A stretch of DNA of 64,000 nucleotides from Utricularia gibba (GCA_002189035.1 NEEC01000002.1:5665001-5729000), one strand, 5' to 3'; positions 12,269 to 23,193 are shown, counted from the first letter of the stretch. Made by a program: numbers and translations. The notes: a model not told the origin generated them from the sequence alone.

Positions 12269-12628
12269 TTGATGGAAACAGAATGGACTGCCGACACCGG
12301 AGCCACAAATCACATGATCAGTAAGAAAAAACTACTCACTCACTTAGATCGTGTTTTAGGTAATGAAGGAGTGGTAATAGGAGATGGGACCTCCATTCCA
12401 ATTACAGGCGTTGGTACTTCCACACTGAGACAAAATAATGCCATCATACCTTTAAAAAATGTGTTATATGTTCCTGGACTGATTAAGAATTTGCTTACTA
12501 TTTCTCAGCTGACATCTGATCATCCTATCAACTGTGAGTTAACTGACAATGGTTTTCTTATAAAGGAACGAGTAATGGGACGTCCCAAGATCCAAGGACA
12601 GCATAAAAGGGGTCTCTATGTGATATAG
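12269..12628 (+). pseudogene. Aspartic protease of copia A
   Basis: The catalytic motif reads WTADTGATNHM near residue 10 of this frame, the D-T-G-A form of copia retropepsins. NVLYVPGLIKNLLTISQL follows, which is also typical. The frame ends in TAG at 12626-12628, where an intact polyprotein would continue into integrase. Confidence 0.9.
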
Positions 12629-13777
12629 GATTCACCAGCAACCTATTTTTCTTATCGCTTCAATTCCTGCTTGCCTGAATTATGGCACCAGCATCTTGGA
12701 CATCCTCAAGATGCTATGGTTCCATTATTAAAAAATAAAGGCTTGATAATTGTGAACAAGTCCAATCAGTCTTCATTCTGTGATAGCTGCCAATTCGGAA
12801 AGCTTTCCAAGTTACCTTTTATTCAATCAGACTCTATCTCTACTACACCTTTTGAAAAAATTTTCTGTGATTTATGGGGACCAGCACCCGTTGTGTCTCA
12901 CGCTGGTTTTCGTTATTATGCGTGCTTTGTGGATGCATACTCCAGATTTATGTGGTTTTTTCCGCTTAAAAATAAATGTGATTTATCTCCTGCATTCATT
13001 CAGTATGAAAAATACATTCAGCGTCAATTTCAAAGGCCTATTAAAATCTTCCAAACTGACAATGGAGGGGAATTTGTTAATAATACCCTCAAGTCCTTTT
13101 TTTTGCAGACAGGAATGCAGCACATTTTTTACTGCCCGCATACACATGAACAAATGGGTATGGTTGAAAGGAGACAAAGAACTATTCATGAACATGGAAT
13201 TACTCTATTATTTCATAGTGGGTTACCACTATCACTCCAGGTGGAGGCTTTTGAAACAATTGTGTACTTGCTAAATCGACTACCATCTATCTCACAAAAA
13301 AGGGAGTCCCCTTATTTTTACTTATTTGACTCTCACCCAAACTATTCAATATTGAGAGTATTTGGTGCTAAATGCTTTCCTTACCTTTGGGATACAAAGA
13401 AAAACAAGTTTTCTCCAAAAACTACACTCTGTGTTTTTATTGGTTACAGTAATACCCACAAAGGGTATCGCTGCTTTGACCCTGTTACCAAGAAAATTTA
13501 TACATCACGTCATGTAATTTTTTATGAAAAAACTTTTCCGTTTAAACCTACTTACGATGTGTCTCCACCTTCCTTAGGTTTGATCTCCAAACTCTTTGAT
13601 AAATGGACTCAAGAACTACCCCTTCACACTCCAGAAGTTGGCTCAAATCTTGATGGTTCCCCTTCAGTAGCCGCATCTGGAGGCCCCAATCCTTTGCCTG
13701 AGTTTCCCATTTCCGTCCCGTTACATATATCAACTGCAGCCCACTTGGTCAGGCATGCTGAAAACTTACTGCACTAG
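12629..13777 (+). pseudogene. Integrase of copia A
   Basis: The GAG-pre-integrase and HHCC zinc finger start at PELWHQHLGHPQ and end at SFCDSCQFGKLSKLP. The DDE core follows: D in KIFCDLWGPAP, D in KIFQTDNGGEFVNN, and E in MVERRQRTIHEH. The C-terminal GYSNTHKGYRCFDP block is typical of copia integrases. The frame closes at TAG 13775-13777, and coding resumes in another frame near 13828. Confidence 0.9.
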
Positions 13778-13827
13778 ATGAGAGTCACCCACATACCCCA
13801 ATCCTGCCACATGCAGACACAACACCA

Positions 13828-15900
13828 ATGGGCAATAACTCCCATATGCCAGCCGAGAATCATGCCCATGCCACAATTTCTCCACGTGAAGACATGAAAC
13901 AGGTGGCAATTAATCCTCTCTCTCCTAACAATTTTAATGATGCAGAAGAATTGCTGCCTCTCACGACACTTCCAGCCCCTAAAATGGGCGCAACCCAAGG
14001 TCATGATCAGCCCCCAATGGATGCTTCCTTAGCCATCCCAGAACCTAAATTGGGTGTGTGTCACATCAGTGATTGCAGTGCACTCCCTCAAACGGATATC
14101 TCTAGTTCAACGTGTGACATCAACTCCTCAGAGGTGGTTGGCCACACCGATCCAGCCCCTAGGCACTGTCCAACCTCATCAACACCATACGAGTCACCAC
14201 ACCCAGGTATTGCTACTGAGCCCACCTCTGTTACTAATCCTAGTGATCCTTGTGTGCAGAGGACACACATCATGTGCACTCGATCACAAAGCGGAATCAT
14301 AAAGGCAAATCCCAAGTATGCTCTATATATGGAAGCACTCCCAGTAATCCCAACAGAACCCAGAACCGTGAAGGAAGCTCTGAATCATCCTGGGTGGTCA
14401 GTAGCAATGAATGAGGAGCTAGCTGCACTACACAAAAATAACACTTGGGTGTTGGTACCTAGAAACGAATCCACTCACGTCATAGGATGTAAATGGGTTT
14501 ACAGGGCAAAACTCAACCCCGATGGATCACTTGCTCATCTCAAGGCTCGTCTGGTTGCTAAAGGATTCGATCAAGTAGATGGAATAGACTACACTGAGAC
14601 CTTCTCACCAGTGGTCCGCCCTAGCACAATCCAACTCATTCTGTCCATAGCACTCACCCACAAATGGGAGGTCAAACAACTAGACGTGAAAAATGTGTTC
14701 CTTCATGGTCAAATAATAGAGGCCATACATATGGAACAACCCCTAGGTATGAAGGATAAAAAATTCCCTTATCATGTTTGCAAATTGAACAGGGCATTGT
14801 ATGGACTCAAGCAAGCTCCCCGAGCTTAGTATGATCGCTTCAGCTCGTTTTTGTTAAGTATAGGTTTTTTCTGTAGTTTGGCAGACCCTTCACTCTTTAT
14901 TTCTCATTTTGGAAGTGAAACACTAATCTTACTTCTATATGTTGATGATATAATTGTTACAGGCACAAATTCATAGCACGTACAATGCTTGATTGCAAAC
15001 CTATCCCAAGAGTTTGCTATGAAAGACTTGGGAGAGCTACACCATTTTCTAGGCGTACAAGTTCAAATGACTACTGATGGGATACATCTTTTGCAAACTC
15101 ACTATGCTTTCTCTGTTTTGGATAGATTTGGGCTAAAAGACTGCAAACCAGCATTAACCTCTCAGCCCTCAAAGGTGAACCCAAGGCAGGCATCAACACC
15201 CCTTTCAGATCCTACACCTTTCAGAGGTCTTGTCGATGCCCTTCAGTACCTCACCTTCACCCGACCAGACATCACCTTCAATGTGAATTATGTTTCACAA
15301 TTCATGCACTCTCCGACAGTATATCATCAAACATTGGCAACTCAAATCTTGAAGTACATCAAAGGCACCTTGAACTATGGAATTCTTCTCAAGCACACAG
15401 CCCCGTTACGCCTTAAAGCATATTCGGATGCTAACTGGGCAAGCTGCCCCTATACCCGCTGCTCAGTAACCGGTTACTGTGTTCTTATGAGTGGCAACCC
15501 CATTGCTTGGAGCTCCAAGAAACAACACACTGTTTCACGTTCTAGCACTAAAGCTGAATATAGAGCAATGGTAAATACAGCAGTAGAATTAATGTGGCTG
15601 CAACATCTGTTGAGTGATCTACGTATTTCACTTAGTTCACCTCCTGTCTTGCACTGTGACAACCTAAGTGCACTATTCCTCACTGTCAACCCAATTCTTC
15701 ATGCCAGAAGCAAGCACATTGTGCTTGACTATCACTTTGTGCGAGAGAGGGTTGACATGGGCTGTTTAGTTACTCAGCATATCCCAACACAACATCAAGT
15801 AGCTGATCTTTTCACTAAGAGAATGCCTAGTGAATGGCTGCTCCTCCTGAGAACCAAACTTAGCTTACAACCTCAGCTAAGTTTGAGGGAGGGTGTTGAT
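13828..15900 (+). pseudogene. Reverse transcriptase and RNase H of copia A
   Basis: RT begins near 14350 (TVKEALNHPGWSVAMNEEL) and runs through KWVYRAKLNPDGS, LVAKGFDQVDGIDY and ALYGLKQAPRA. A TAG at 14827-14829 replaces the tryptophan normally found in PRAWYDR. The catalytic YVDD is intact at 14938-14949. A further TAG sits at 14973-14975. RNase H (14989-15900) includes AYSDANWASCP, SSKKQHTVSRSSTKAEYR and HIPTQHQVADLFTK. The enzyme would copy the RNA in the particle. Confidence 0.9.
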
Positions 15901-16218
15901 GAATCAACTCAGTGGAGGAATAAGGATGCTGGAAGAAATAAGGAAGTGGAGTGATAAGGTTACTGAGGATTCGAAGGTTGGTTATCAGAGTAACTAAATG
16001 CCCTCCACTTGGAATCCTTCATTGAAGGATTCCAAGTTCTGGGTTTGTTTCTGGCGCACATGTGGTTCAAGGAAGCGGTTAACGATAGAGCCTGTATTAA
16101 GAGTATTTTTAGGATCTACAACAACCCAGCTCTGTGCTCTATTTAAACTTGTTGTACCACAATACATTTTGTGTGGTGGAATAATATTTTTTTTTCCTTC
16201 TTCATTCGTTTTCTTTTA
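15894..16218 (+). repeat. 3' LTR of copia A
   Basis: Begins TGTTGATGAATC after a GAGGGAGGG purine tract and ends before the ACTCC duplication. It is about 97% identical to the 5' LTR by eye. It contains a perfect 29-base palindrome at 16008-16036. Confidence 0.92.
16008..16036. repeat. 29-base perfect palindrome in the copia A 3' LTR
   Basis: CTTGGAATCCTTCA, one centre base, then TGAAGGATTCCAAG: 14-base arms with no mismatch. The same position in the 5' LTR (10990-11018) is broken by two substitutions. Confidence 0.95.
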
Positions 16219-16815
16219 ACTCCAACATAAAATGTGAACAGAACTACGGGAAATTTATTTTGAAGAATTTCAGACTCAAGCCATTGCAGTTCGCGGACTA
16301 GAGTATTTTGGTCATAAACAATGAGAAGTTTCAATTCTTCTACAAAGATGCATACGAATTAGCAATTGCTAAACCAAGGTGAAAAAAATTACCATTTGGG
16401 AATGCACAAGAAAAGCCTCCCATCTGCTAAGAATGCAGGAGAACTCCACCAAATATCACTCCATTTTGATCCTTGGAACTTAATACTACCTCTCTCTAAA
16501 TTAAACTTTTTTAGCAACGCATCAGCACTAGCTAGAATTTCATTCTCAAGAAAGCCATGCAAACAAAAAGACGAGCCATTGGAAAAAATCCCTTTACATT
16601 TATTAAACCAAGTGAGCAGAAACCCATTTAACTTTCGGGACATGGATTCCTAAAGATCACGGCTTTTGGTTGTTTCAAGAGCATAATTGCAAACAACTTC
16701 TGCAATTTCAGAAAGCAGCCTCTCATCTGACATTGTAAGCATCAACACTATAGATACCTACTGAAAGAAAATGAAAGATAACTTTGTACAAATGAAGAAG
16801 GAAAGGTGGGAAAAC

Positions 16816-16928
16816 TGATGATCTTCCATTGAAAGAACTGTATATTTATACAAAGTATGTCCTAAACTAACGTCGTAATCTTAGCATCTAATCCCACAAT
16901 CTAAGCCTACATACAAGCTATGGTAACA
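16816..16928 (-). repeat. 3' LTR and polypurine tract of copia B
   Basis: The minus strand reads TTGAGGGGGGGATGTTACC: the G-run is the polypurine tract (about 16929-16940) and TGTTACC begins the LTR. The LTR is only about 113 bases, ending ATCATCA. No TSD partner can be checked because the 5' end is missing. Confidence 0.75.
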
Positions 16929-17028
16929 TCCCCCCCTCAAGATGCATCATCCTAAATCACGATGGGAAGAGCGGTGAGGTGGAGATGTCTCAAGAGATGT
17001 TGGAAAGTATTGGCTGGTAAGACTTTAG

Positions 17029-18301
17029 TCAGAATGTCCGCAAGCTGGTTCTTGGAGGGCACATGCTTCGGAATGAGGAACCCCTTTGCATAGCTTTCAT
17101 GCACAATATGGCAATCAATCTCGATATGTTTAGTGCATTCATGGAATACCGGATTCTGTGTAATATGGATGGCTGATTTGTTGTCACAAAATAAAGGAAC
17201 CGATCCTTATACGTCATGACTAAAGTCCTTCAAAAGGGATGCCAACCAAGAAATAGTCGACTGCTTCTAAGACTTCCAAGAAACCAGTTGCCCACCGAAA
17301 AAGATACAATAGCCAGAGAGTGAACGGCAAGTGACGGGACATGCAGCCCAATCTGCATCACAATATGCCCTAAGTTCTGCGTTAATGACCAGTGTGTATC
17401 GGATACCGAGGATTTGAGACCCAAGCAAATAACAAACCAAATGCACTCCTGCGTTCCAATGTGATTCTTGAGGTTCCTGCATAAACTGACTCAAGTGATG
17501 TGTCGCAAATGCCAAGTCTGGTCTAGTATATGATAGGTACAACAAACGCCCCACAAGACAACGAAAAGGTCGAGCATCAAGGAGAATAGGAGAGGTGTCA
17601 TCATATAGCTGCAACCCAGTAGGCAAAGGAGATGAGGCAGGGCGAGCATGATGAAGTCCCATATCCTGAATAATGTCCTTGATGAACTTGCGTTGGTTAA
17701 GAAAGATACCCTCCGAGGATCAATAGAGCTCCAGGCCAATGAAGTACTTTGCATCCCCAAGTCCTTCACAGTAAATTTATCGTGAAGAAATTGGATGAGC
17801 GACTCAATCTTAGGCAAAGAGGATCCAGTGACGAGAATATCATTAACGTAAACCAACAAATAAGTGGTGGAATTAGCATCAACGCATGAAAAAAGGCATG
17901 GATCATTAGCAGAGGCAATAAAACCAATTGATATCAAAGCTCCGGTAAGTTCGCGATTCCATTGATGAGATGCCTGTTTCAGACCATATAAAGATTTTTG
18001 AAGCCAACAAACCTGTGAAGAAGCAGCTTGTGAATAGCCTAAAGGGACTTTCATGTAAACTTCTTCATCCAATATCCTATGTAAGAAGGCATTATTAACA
18101 TCTAATTGCTTCAAGGGCCAAGAGCGTTGAGCAGCCAAGCAAATGAAGAGTCTCATTGTGGTCATCTGTGTAATCAACCCCTTCTTGCTGGCTGAAACCT
18201 TGGGCCACAAGGCATGCTTTGCGCCTGTTGATGGAACCATCAGGGTTCAACTTGGTCTTGTAGACCCATTTGCAGCCGATGGGTTGTTTTCCAGGGGGCA
18301 A
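17029..18301 (-). pseudogene. RT and RNase H remnants of copia B
   Basis: RT is readable in shifting frames: IGCKWVYKTKLNPDGS, KACLVAQGFSQQEGVDYT, WPLKQLDVNNAFLH, SLYGLKQASHQWN. The catalytic box reads YVND (17839-17850), so the first catalytic Asp is Asn. RNase H follows: [42 protein letters not shown]. At least three frame changes are needed. This copy could not encode an active enzyme. Confidence 0.85.
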
Positions 18302-18337
18302 AGCAGTTAGTTCCCAAGTGTGATTACGATGTAATGC

Positions 18338-19480
18338 TCAAGCTCTTCGACCATCACTGCAACCCATAGAGGATCCAAGCTGGCTTCTGAATAGGAAGGT
18401 AGGTTCATGAGCCGCATCCAGACGAGCCATGAAGGCACGATGCTCCAAGGAGGTGGCTGCATTAATGTGGTAATCATCCATCCATGGTGGCATGTGACGG
18501 ATGCGTGTTGAACGAAGAAGGGCTGTTTTGGCCATCCCCATAGGAGGAGATGTTGAGGGGCCCGAAGTGGAACTCAAAGGAAGGCGAGATGGGTCAACAT
18601 TGAATTCAGGTTCATAGGCAGGAGAGGAAGGAGTTGCTGTCATGTCACCATTTGTTGAACTAGGTGCTGGAACTTCATCATCCAACCCAAGATTAAGAGG
18701 ATTGGGAACAAATGAATCAGCATGGTCCCATTCACGAGAGGTTTGGATAACAAAAGCAGGGACCGATTTTGATGATTAAGAAGGGGCTGGTAGTGAGAAG
18801 CGGCTACCTGCAAGTGGTGAGTAAAAAGGAAAAAAATCTTCATAAAAGGAGACATCATGAGAGATGAATTCTCGCTGGGTTGTGAGATTGATGAGCCGAT
18901 AATTGTGACAGCTATTGGTATATCCCAATAAAACGGAAGGAATGGTTCGCGGAGCAAATTTGTCTCTGTGTGGCATGGTGTCTGAAGCGTAGATGAGACA
19001 TCCGAAAACTCTAAGATGAGAGCAATCTGGAGCTGTGTGATATAGCATCTCAAAAGAAGTCTTCATGGAAATGGCAGCTGAGGGAAGGCGATTTATCAAG
19101 TAAGCAGCGGTGAAAATTGCATCACCCCAAAATTCCTTAGGCATTCCAGCATGTAAGAGCATAGATCTGGCTAAGTCACCCAGATGGCGGTGCTTGCGCT
19201 CCACATGCCCATTCTGTTGCGTTGAGTAGACACACGTTCGATTATGAACAATCCCTTGTTTTTGAAAGGCAGCGGCGCAACTAGAGTTCACGAATTCAGA
19301 ACCATTGTCTGTGCAAATCTGTTTAATCATCACCTCAAATTGAGTTCTCACATATGCAATAAAGTCTGAAATTCGATCAAATGTGTGGGATTTGTTGGAG
19401 AGGAGGTAAACCCAGATGGCTCTCAAATAATCGTCAATGATTGTCAAAAAATAGTGAGCACCATGCTGAGAGGCAGTGGC
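18338..19480 (-). pseudogene. Integrase remnant of copia B
   Basis: The DDE core is visible: TIIDDYLRAIWVYLL, QICTDNGSEFVNSSC and GHVERKHRHLGDLA. Then come INRLPSAAISMKTSFEMLY and GYTNSCHNYRLINL. The hinge toward RT (18338-18690) is proline/serine-rich and ends near MPPWMDDYH, typical of copia spacers. The zinc finger upstream (19480-19740) is heavily degraded by stops. Confidence 0.8.
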
Positions 19481-20345
19481 ATACCGTCCTCATAAATCCA
19501 CATGTACCAAATCAAATGGTTGAGAAGCTCGTTTGTCATCGACAAGAAAGGGTAGCTTGGTTTGTTTAGATAAATGAAAAATGTGGCAAACTGAAGCCTA
19601 GTACTTCAATGAACTCAGAAAGGGCAGTTTATTCAAAATAGAAATAGAAGCATGGCCAAATATGTGATGCCATTGAGGAAGTATGAACAAATGCAGAATA
19701 ACATTGAGGAAATTTATTCTGAGATCCAATATCAGAAAGTCGATAGAGACCATTCTTCACATATCCCTACGCAATCACGACTTCACTGTTCCGGTCCTGC
19801 AAAACACAACCATCGGCATCGAAGATAGCACGTAAATTGTTGTGTTTAACTATCTTGTAGACAGAGGCCAAATTCACAAGAAATGTAGGGACTCGAAGAA
19901 TATAAGAGAACTGAAGGCTAGAAGTGAAGCGGTAGTCCCCAATTCCGTCAACCCTAAGAGCAAGATTATTTGGCAAAAAAACCTTTTGACTTGAACTGAA
20001 TGTTTTAAAGTTGCGTAGAGCAATTTGAGGGCCACAGATGTGGGAAGTGGCTCTAGAATCCAGGATCCAGTCTTGCTTAGGTTAACGAGAAGCATTAGAA
20101 GTCATACTTGAGAAGGCTCCTGCACCCATTTCTGCCTCAACCTCCCTGCCTCCAGAATTATCCTAGGTAGTGTTGAAGTGATGTTGAACCAAGAAAGAAT
20201 GGCAGAGTGTATGAACGAGATTTAAGAGTTCTTGTGGTAGGGATCCTCCACCCACATCTAAAGGTGTCGCCTGTGTGCTAGAGCTAGCCATATTGGCTTG
20301 ATGATCACCATTTTTATGCTTTGAATTCTTCAGACGCCCATGTAA
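19481..20345 (-). pseudogene. gag end and protease remnant of copia B
   Basis: Short pieces only: WILDSRATSHICGPQIALRN (the protease motif, with the usual D-S-G-A changed to D-S-R-A), RVPTFLVNLASVYKIVKHNN, and near 20290-20345 QLHGRLKNSKHKNGDHQANM, the spacer after a gag knuckle. Stops interrupt the frame at several points. Confidence 0.6.
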
Positions 20346-20349
20346 TTGT

Positions 20350-20490
20350 CCACTTCAGTGGGAAGTGCACAACCCACAATATCAAGGAGCATCTTAGAAC
20401 TCAAAGAGCACACACGTCTCCCTCCCTCCCATAGTTCGAATTCTAAGATGCTCCTTGATATTGTGGGCTGTGCACTCCCCACTGAAGTGG
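20350..20490. repeat. Foldback: 50-bp inverted repeat with 41-bp loop
   Basis: Arm 20350-20399 and arm 20441-20490 are reverse complements at 48 of 50 positions (two mismatches near the outer third). The loop is 20400-20440. The foldback marks the junction between truncated copia B and LINE sequence, and one arm belongs to the LINE ORF. It could be an inverted duplication made during reverse transcription or break repair. Confidence 0.85.
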
Positions 20491-22110
20491 AAAAATCTTG
20501 CTCCTAATCGGTGATCATCCAGCAACAAAGAATTGTTTTCTCGCTCATTTTTTGAGTCTCTAATCATAGTTAAAAATTCTAGTCTTTCCTCCATGGCTGT
20601 TGGAGTGAGCTCTTGATGATACCAATGTTCCAAGATGTCCCCTACTTCCCATTCCCAAGCTTCACTCAGTGTAGCTTGTTTATGCAAAACTACCCCATAG
20701 AGTTCTGGGAATCTATCTCTAAGTGTCCCCTCTAAATCAACCCAGGAGTCTTCCTACACGCGGACCTGTGAACCATCCCCCCATATGTGTTTAAACCACC
20801 TATTAATGTCAATGGTTGGCCATTCTTTTTTTATAGTTGCTGAAAGAGATGCTATCCTCCCCCATGTAGTAGTACGTACTCTAGAGCCCAATTTGCAGTT
20901 GAGTCCACCTCCTCAACCATAGATGGAAAGCACCACCCGCCTCCATAGTTCATCCCCCCATTCTTAAGCCGCCACCACCACTTGATGAGCAGTGAAATAT
21001 TCGAATCTAGAAACGGTGCAATGTTTAGACCCCCTGCCTCATATGAATTAGTGATTTGACCCCATGCCACACAGGTGATCTTCTAGTCTGAGATGTTCGA
21101 GCCGTTCCAGAAAAACTTTATTCTGATTTGTTCAATCCGTTTGAGTACCAATCATGGTACCTGAAACAAGGAGAAATGGTATACTGGCAGACTACCCAAA
21201 ATCGACTTACATAGTGTCAAGCGTCCACCCTTAGAAAGAAAGCGGCTACTCCAGTTCTATAATCGTTTTTGAACTTTTTGCACTAAGGGAGACCAAATCA
21301 AAACCCTTTGCATGCTTTCTCTTATGGGTAGCCCGAGGTAGTGGAATGGTGTAGAGCCCCCAGTACAGCCAAGTAGCATTGCAACCCTTATCACCTCAGC
21401 GGCTCCCACGTTAACACCTATCAACTTTGTTTTGTGGTAGTTCACCTGTAGCCCTGAGAGATGCATGCTCATATCCACATCAGCCACTTCATACTAAACC
21501 CCATGGATCTCATCATGTCTAATAGGAAGGGCCACTTCACTCGATCATAAGCTTTTTCAAAAACGATTTTCAACGGACCCAATTTGTTCTTCTTTTGCTT
21601 TGCTTCATTGACAATCTCGTTAGCTATCAAAACACTATCCACTATTTGTCTCCCTTGGATAAACCCAGATTGTTCTGAAGAAATAAGATATGGTACCACC
21701 TCTTTCAGTCTTCTTGCTAAAATCTTTACGATCACCTTGTATAGGGAGGTCACTAGATGGATTGGTTGATAGTCACTGAAAGCTATTGAATTTTGTTTTT
21801 TGGGTATCAAACTTATAAAGGTAGAATTGAAGCCTCTTCCCAGGTGTCCCGTTCTTTCAAAGCGATGAATCCATTCACTTACCTCATTGCCTATAATGTC
21901 CCAGTATTTTAAAAGGAATTCTGTAGTGAATCCATCTGGTTTTGGGCATTTGTCCCAGCCACACTCTTTAACGGCATCTAATATTTCTTCATCGGAGATT
22001 GGAGTATCCAATAAAAGACCTTGATCTGCTCTTAATCTTTTGATCCTGCTATCATTAATCATCTATGAGTCTTTAGCAGGATCAAAACCTTGATGATTAT
22101 TTAATTTGTT
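20441..22110 (-). mobile_element. LINE (non-LTR) retrotransposon fragment, RT core deleted
   Basis: RT N-terminal half at 22062-21490: TPISDEEILDAVKECGWDK, PKPDGFTTEFLLKYW, STFISLIPKKQNS, EQSGFIQGRQIVDSVLIANE. At about 21485 the frame jumps to the region after the catalytic core (HLSGLQVNYHKTKLIGVNVG, FHYLGLPIRESMQR). The stretch holding the FADD box is missing. C-terminal remnants at 21070-20852 (WGQITNSYEAGGLNIAPF) and 20687-20441 complete the L1-like order. No endonuclease domain or poly(A) tail is visible. Confidence 0.8.
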
Positions 22111-22991
22111 TCAAAACCATCTGTGGCAACCTTGCAGGAATTGAAACATTAGAGGTTTGCATTTATTTGAATGATTGAACCGGGGCAGACCATAGAATGC
22201 AAAATTTGTCTTAGATGATGAAGAAGATGATAATGATGACGAAGATGATGGTTCTACATCCAAAAAAGAGTAATTTTTTTTGTTTTTAATGTTTTATTCA
22301 TTTAATTTTATTTCTAAAACTAACAAAAAAAGTTTTTAACTCCACTTGTATCGTTTAAATCAACACAGCCAATCCTAAATCTGGAAAAGAGTAAGAAAAA
22401 CTTGTATATTATTGTAGTAACTTTTGTGTATACTCATTCATTGTAGTAACTTTCGTGTATATTCATTCATTTTAGTTTTACTTATATTTTAGGATATGAT
22501 TCATATTATGGTTATTTTTTATTGTTTTGATTTGAAAAATGAAGTCTACTACTTAAATTTCTTAAGGTGATTTTGAAGAAAATATAAAAATTTGTTTCAT
22601 ATTCATGAATAATTGTTTTATAGTACATGCACTTGATAGAACAATCCCATCAATCTTCACACCATACCTCCTCTCTCTTGCCTCACCCCATCTCTCTCCT
22701 TTTGGCACATCGACGGGTCACAACCCAACAACCCGTACTTGCATGACTCGTGGGCATGGGTTGAGTCAAGGGTTAAAACCCATCGACCCATGACCCATCT
22801 ACCCATGACCCAAAGCATGACCCAGTTTGGTTGACTCATGACCTGGTGGTTTATGACCTGTGCTCATGGCTAGTGGGAGTGTCTCCACAGGTTAAGCTTC
22901 TCCTCTTTCTCCTTTTTCTAATGTAAACTTATTGACCTATGGCCATTCAGTGTAGAGTTTTTGGATTCATGAGCTGGAGGACTCAAAGGAT
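22111..22991. other. Spacer between LINE and copia C, with a GGTCATGGGT-like degenerate repeat
   Basis: No supported gene. At about 22710-22870 words such as GACCCATGACCC and GACTCATGACC recur on the plus strand, a pattern I associate with degenerate plant TE termini or tandem repeats. A short acidic open stretch at 22215-22272 (DDEEDDNDDEDDG) has no start or supported context. Confidence 0.35.
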
Positions 22992-23193
22992 TCAAGAACA
23001 TAATAGGCGGCAAAAACACTGTTTCTTGTCTTATAATACAATAAGTAGGGCTCGAATGTTCAAGCACATGTGTGCATGTGACAAGCAAAAGGGTTTTAAT
23101 ACAAATTGGAATTTTTTCTCAGTTTTCCTAAACTTTCTTCAGCTGTCTTCGTCTTCAATTCACTAGCATTCCATTCCTCATAAGTGACTGACA
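22992..23193 (-). repeat. 3' LTR and polypurine tract of copia C
   Basis: Minus strand reads GATGGGGGGAGTGTCAGTCAC: the polypurine tract precedes TGTCAGTCAC, the LTR start. The outer limit toward 22992 is approximate and may extend further left. Confidence 0.65.

Larger units (their letters stand above)
10876..16218 (+). mobile_element. Copia A: Ty1/copia LTR retrotransposon with both LTRs
   Basis: Two LTRs of about 325 bases flank an initiator-Met-type primer site, gag, protease, integrase, RT and RNase H in the copia order, and a purine-rich tract GAGGGAGGG before the 3' LTR. A 5-bp target duplication ACTCC occurs at 10871-10875 and 16219-16223. The insertion lies in an intron of the host gene on the opposite strand. 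The polyprotein is interrupted by several stops, so this copy would need proteins in trans. Confidence 0.95.
10034..16742 (-). pseudogene. Unrecognised host gene split by copia A
   Basis: I do not recognise the family. Exons reconstructed on the minus strand: A 16742-16393 (MLTMSDERLLSEIAEVVCNY...), B 16339-16227 (ELKLLIVYDQNTLVREL...), C 10741-10631 (ACLADVLDMYYEDVFTLPNK...), D 10426-10247 and E 10120-10034 (ends IVGWHFHP, stop). Junctions B/C, C/D and D/E are phase 0 with AG acceptors and GT donors (GTTGGA, GTAATT, GTATGT). Exons D and E each hold a hydrophobic stretch (NAFSAISVAAIFMVSINVL; ILWFMSITFIVGW), so a membrane-anchored C-terminus is possible. Exon A has an in-frame TAG at codon 31, and the A/B gap is only 53 bases with incompatible phase. 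These defects plus the copia insertion suggest a pseudogene. A working allele with a different exon 1 is not excluded. Confidence 0.5.
16816..20345 (-). mobile_element. Copia B: decayed, 5'-truncated Ty1/copia element
   Basis: On the minus strand it reads gag end, protease, integrase, RT, RNase H, polypurine tract and a short 3' LTR. Its 5' part is cut off inside gag at about 20345, where a foldback and LINE sequence begin. No second LTR is visible. It lies about 75 bases upstream of the host gene's first ATG (16742), so it sits in that gene's promoter or leader. Confidence 0.85.

Noticed and set aside
22215-22272. Acidic open stretch DDEEDDNDDEDDG
   Set aside because: No start codon, domain or upstream coding context; likely low-complexity repeat.
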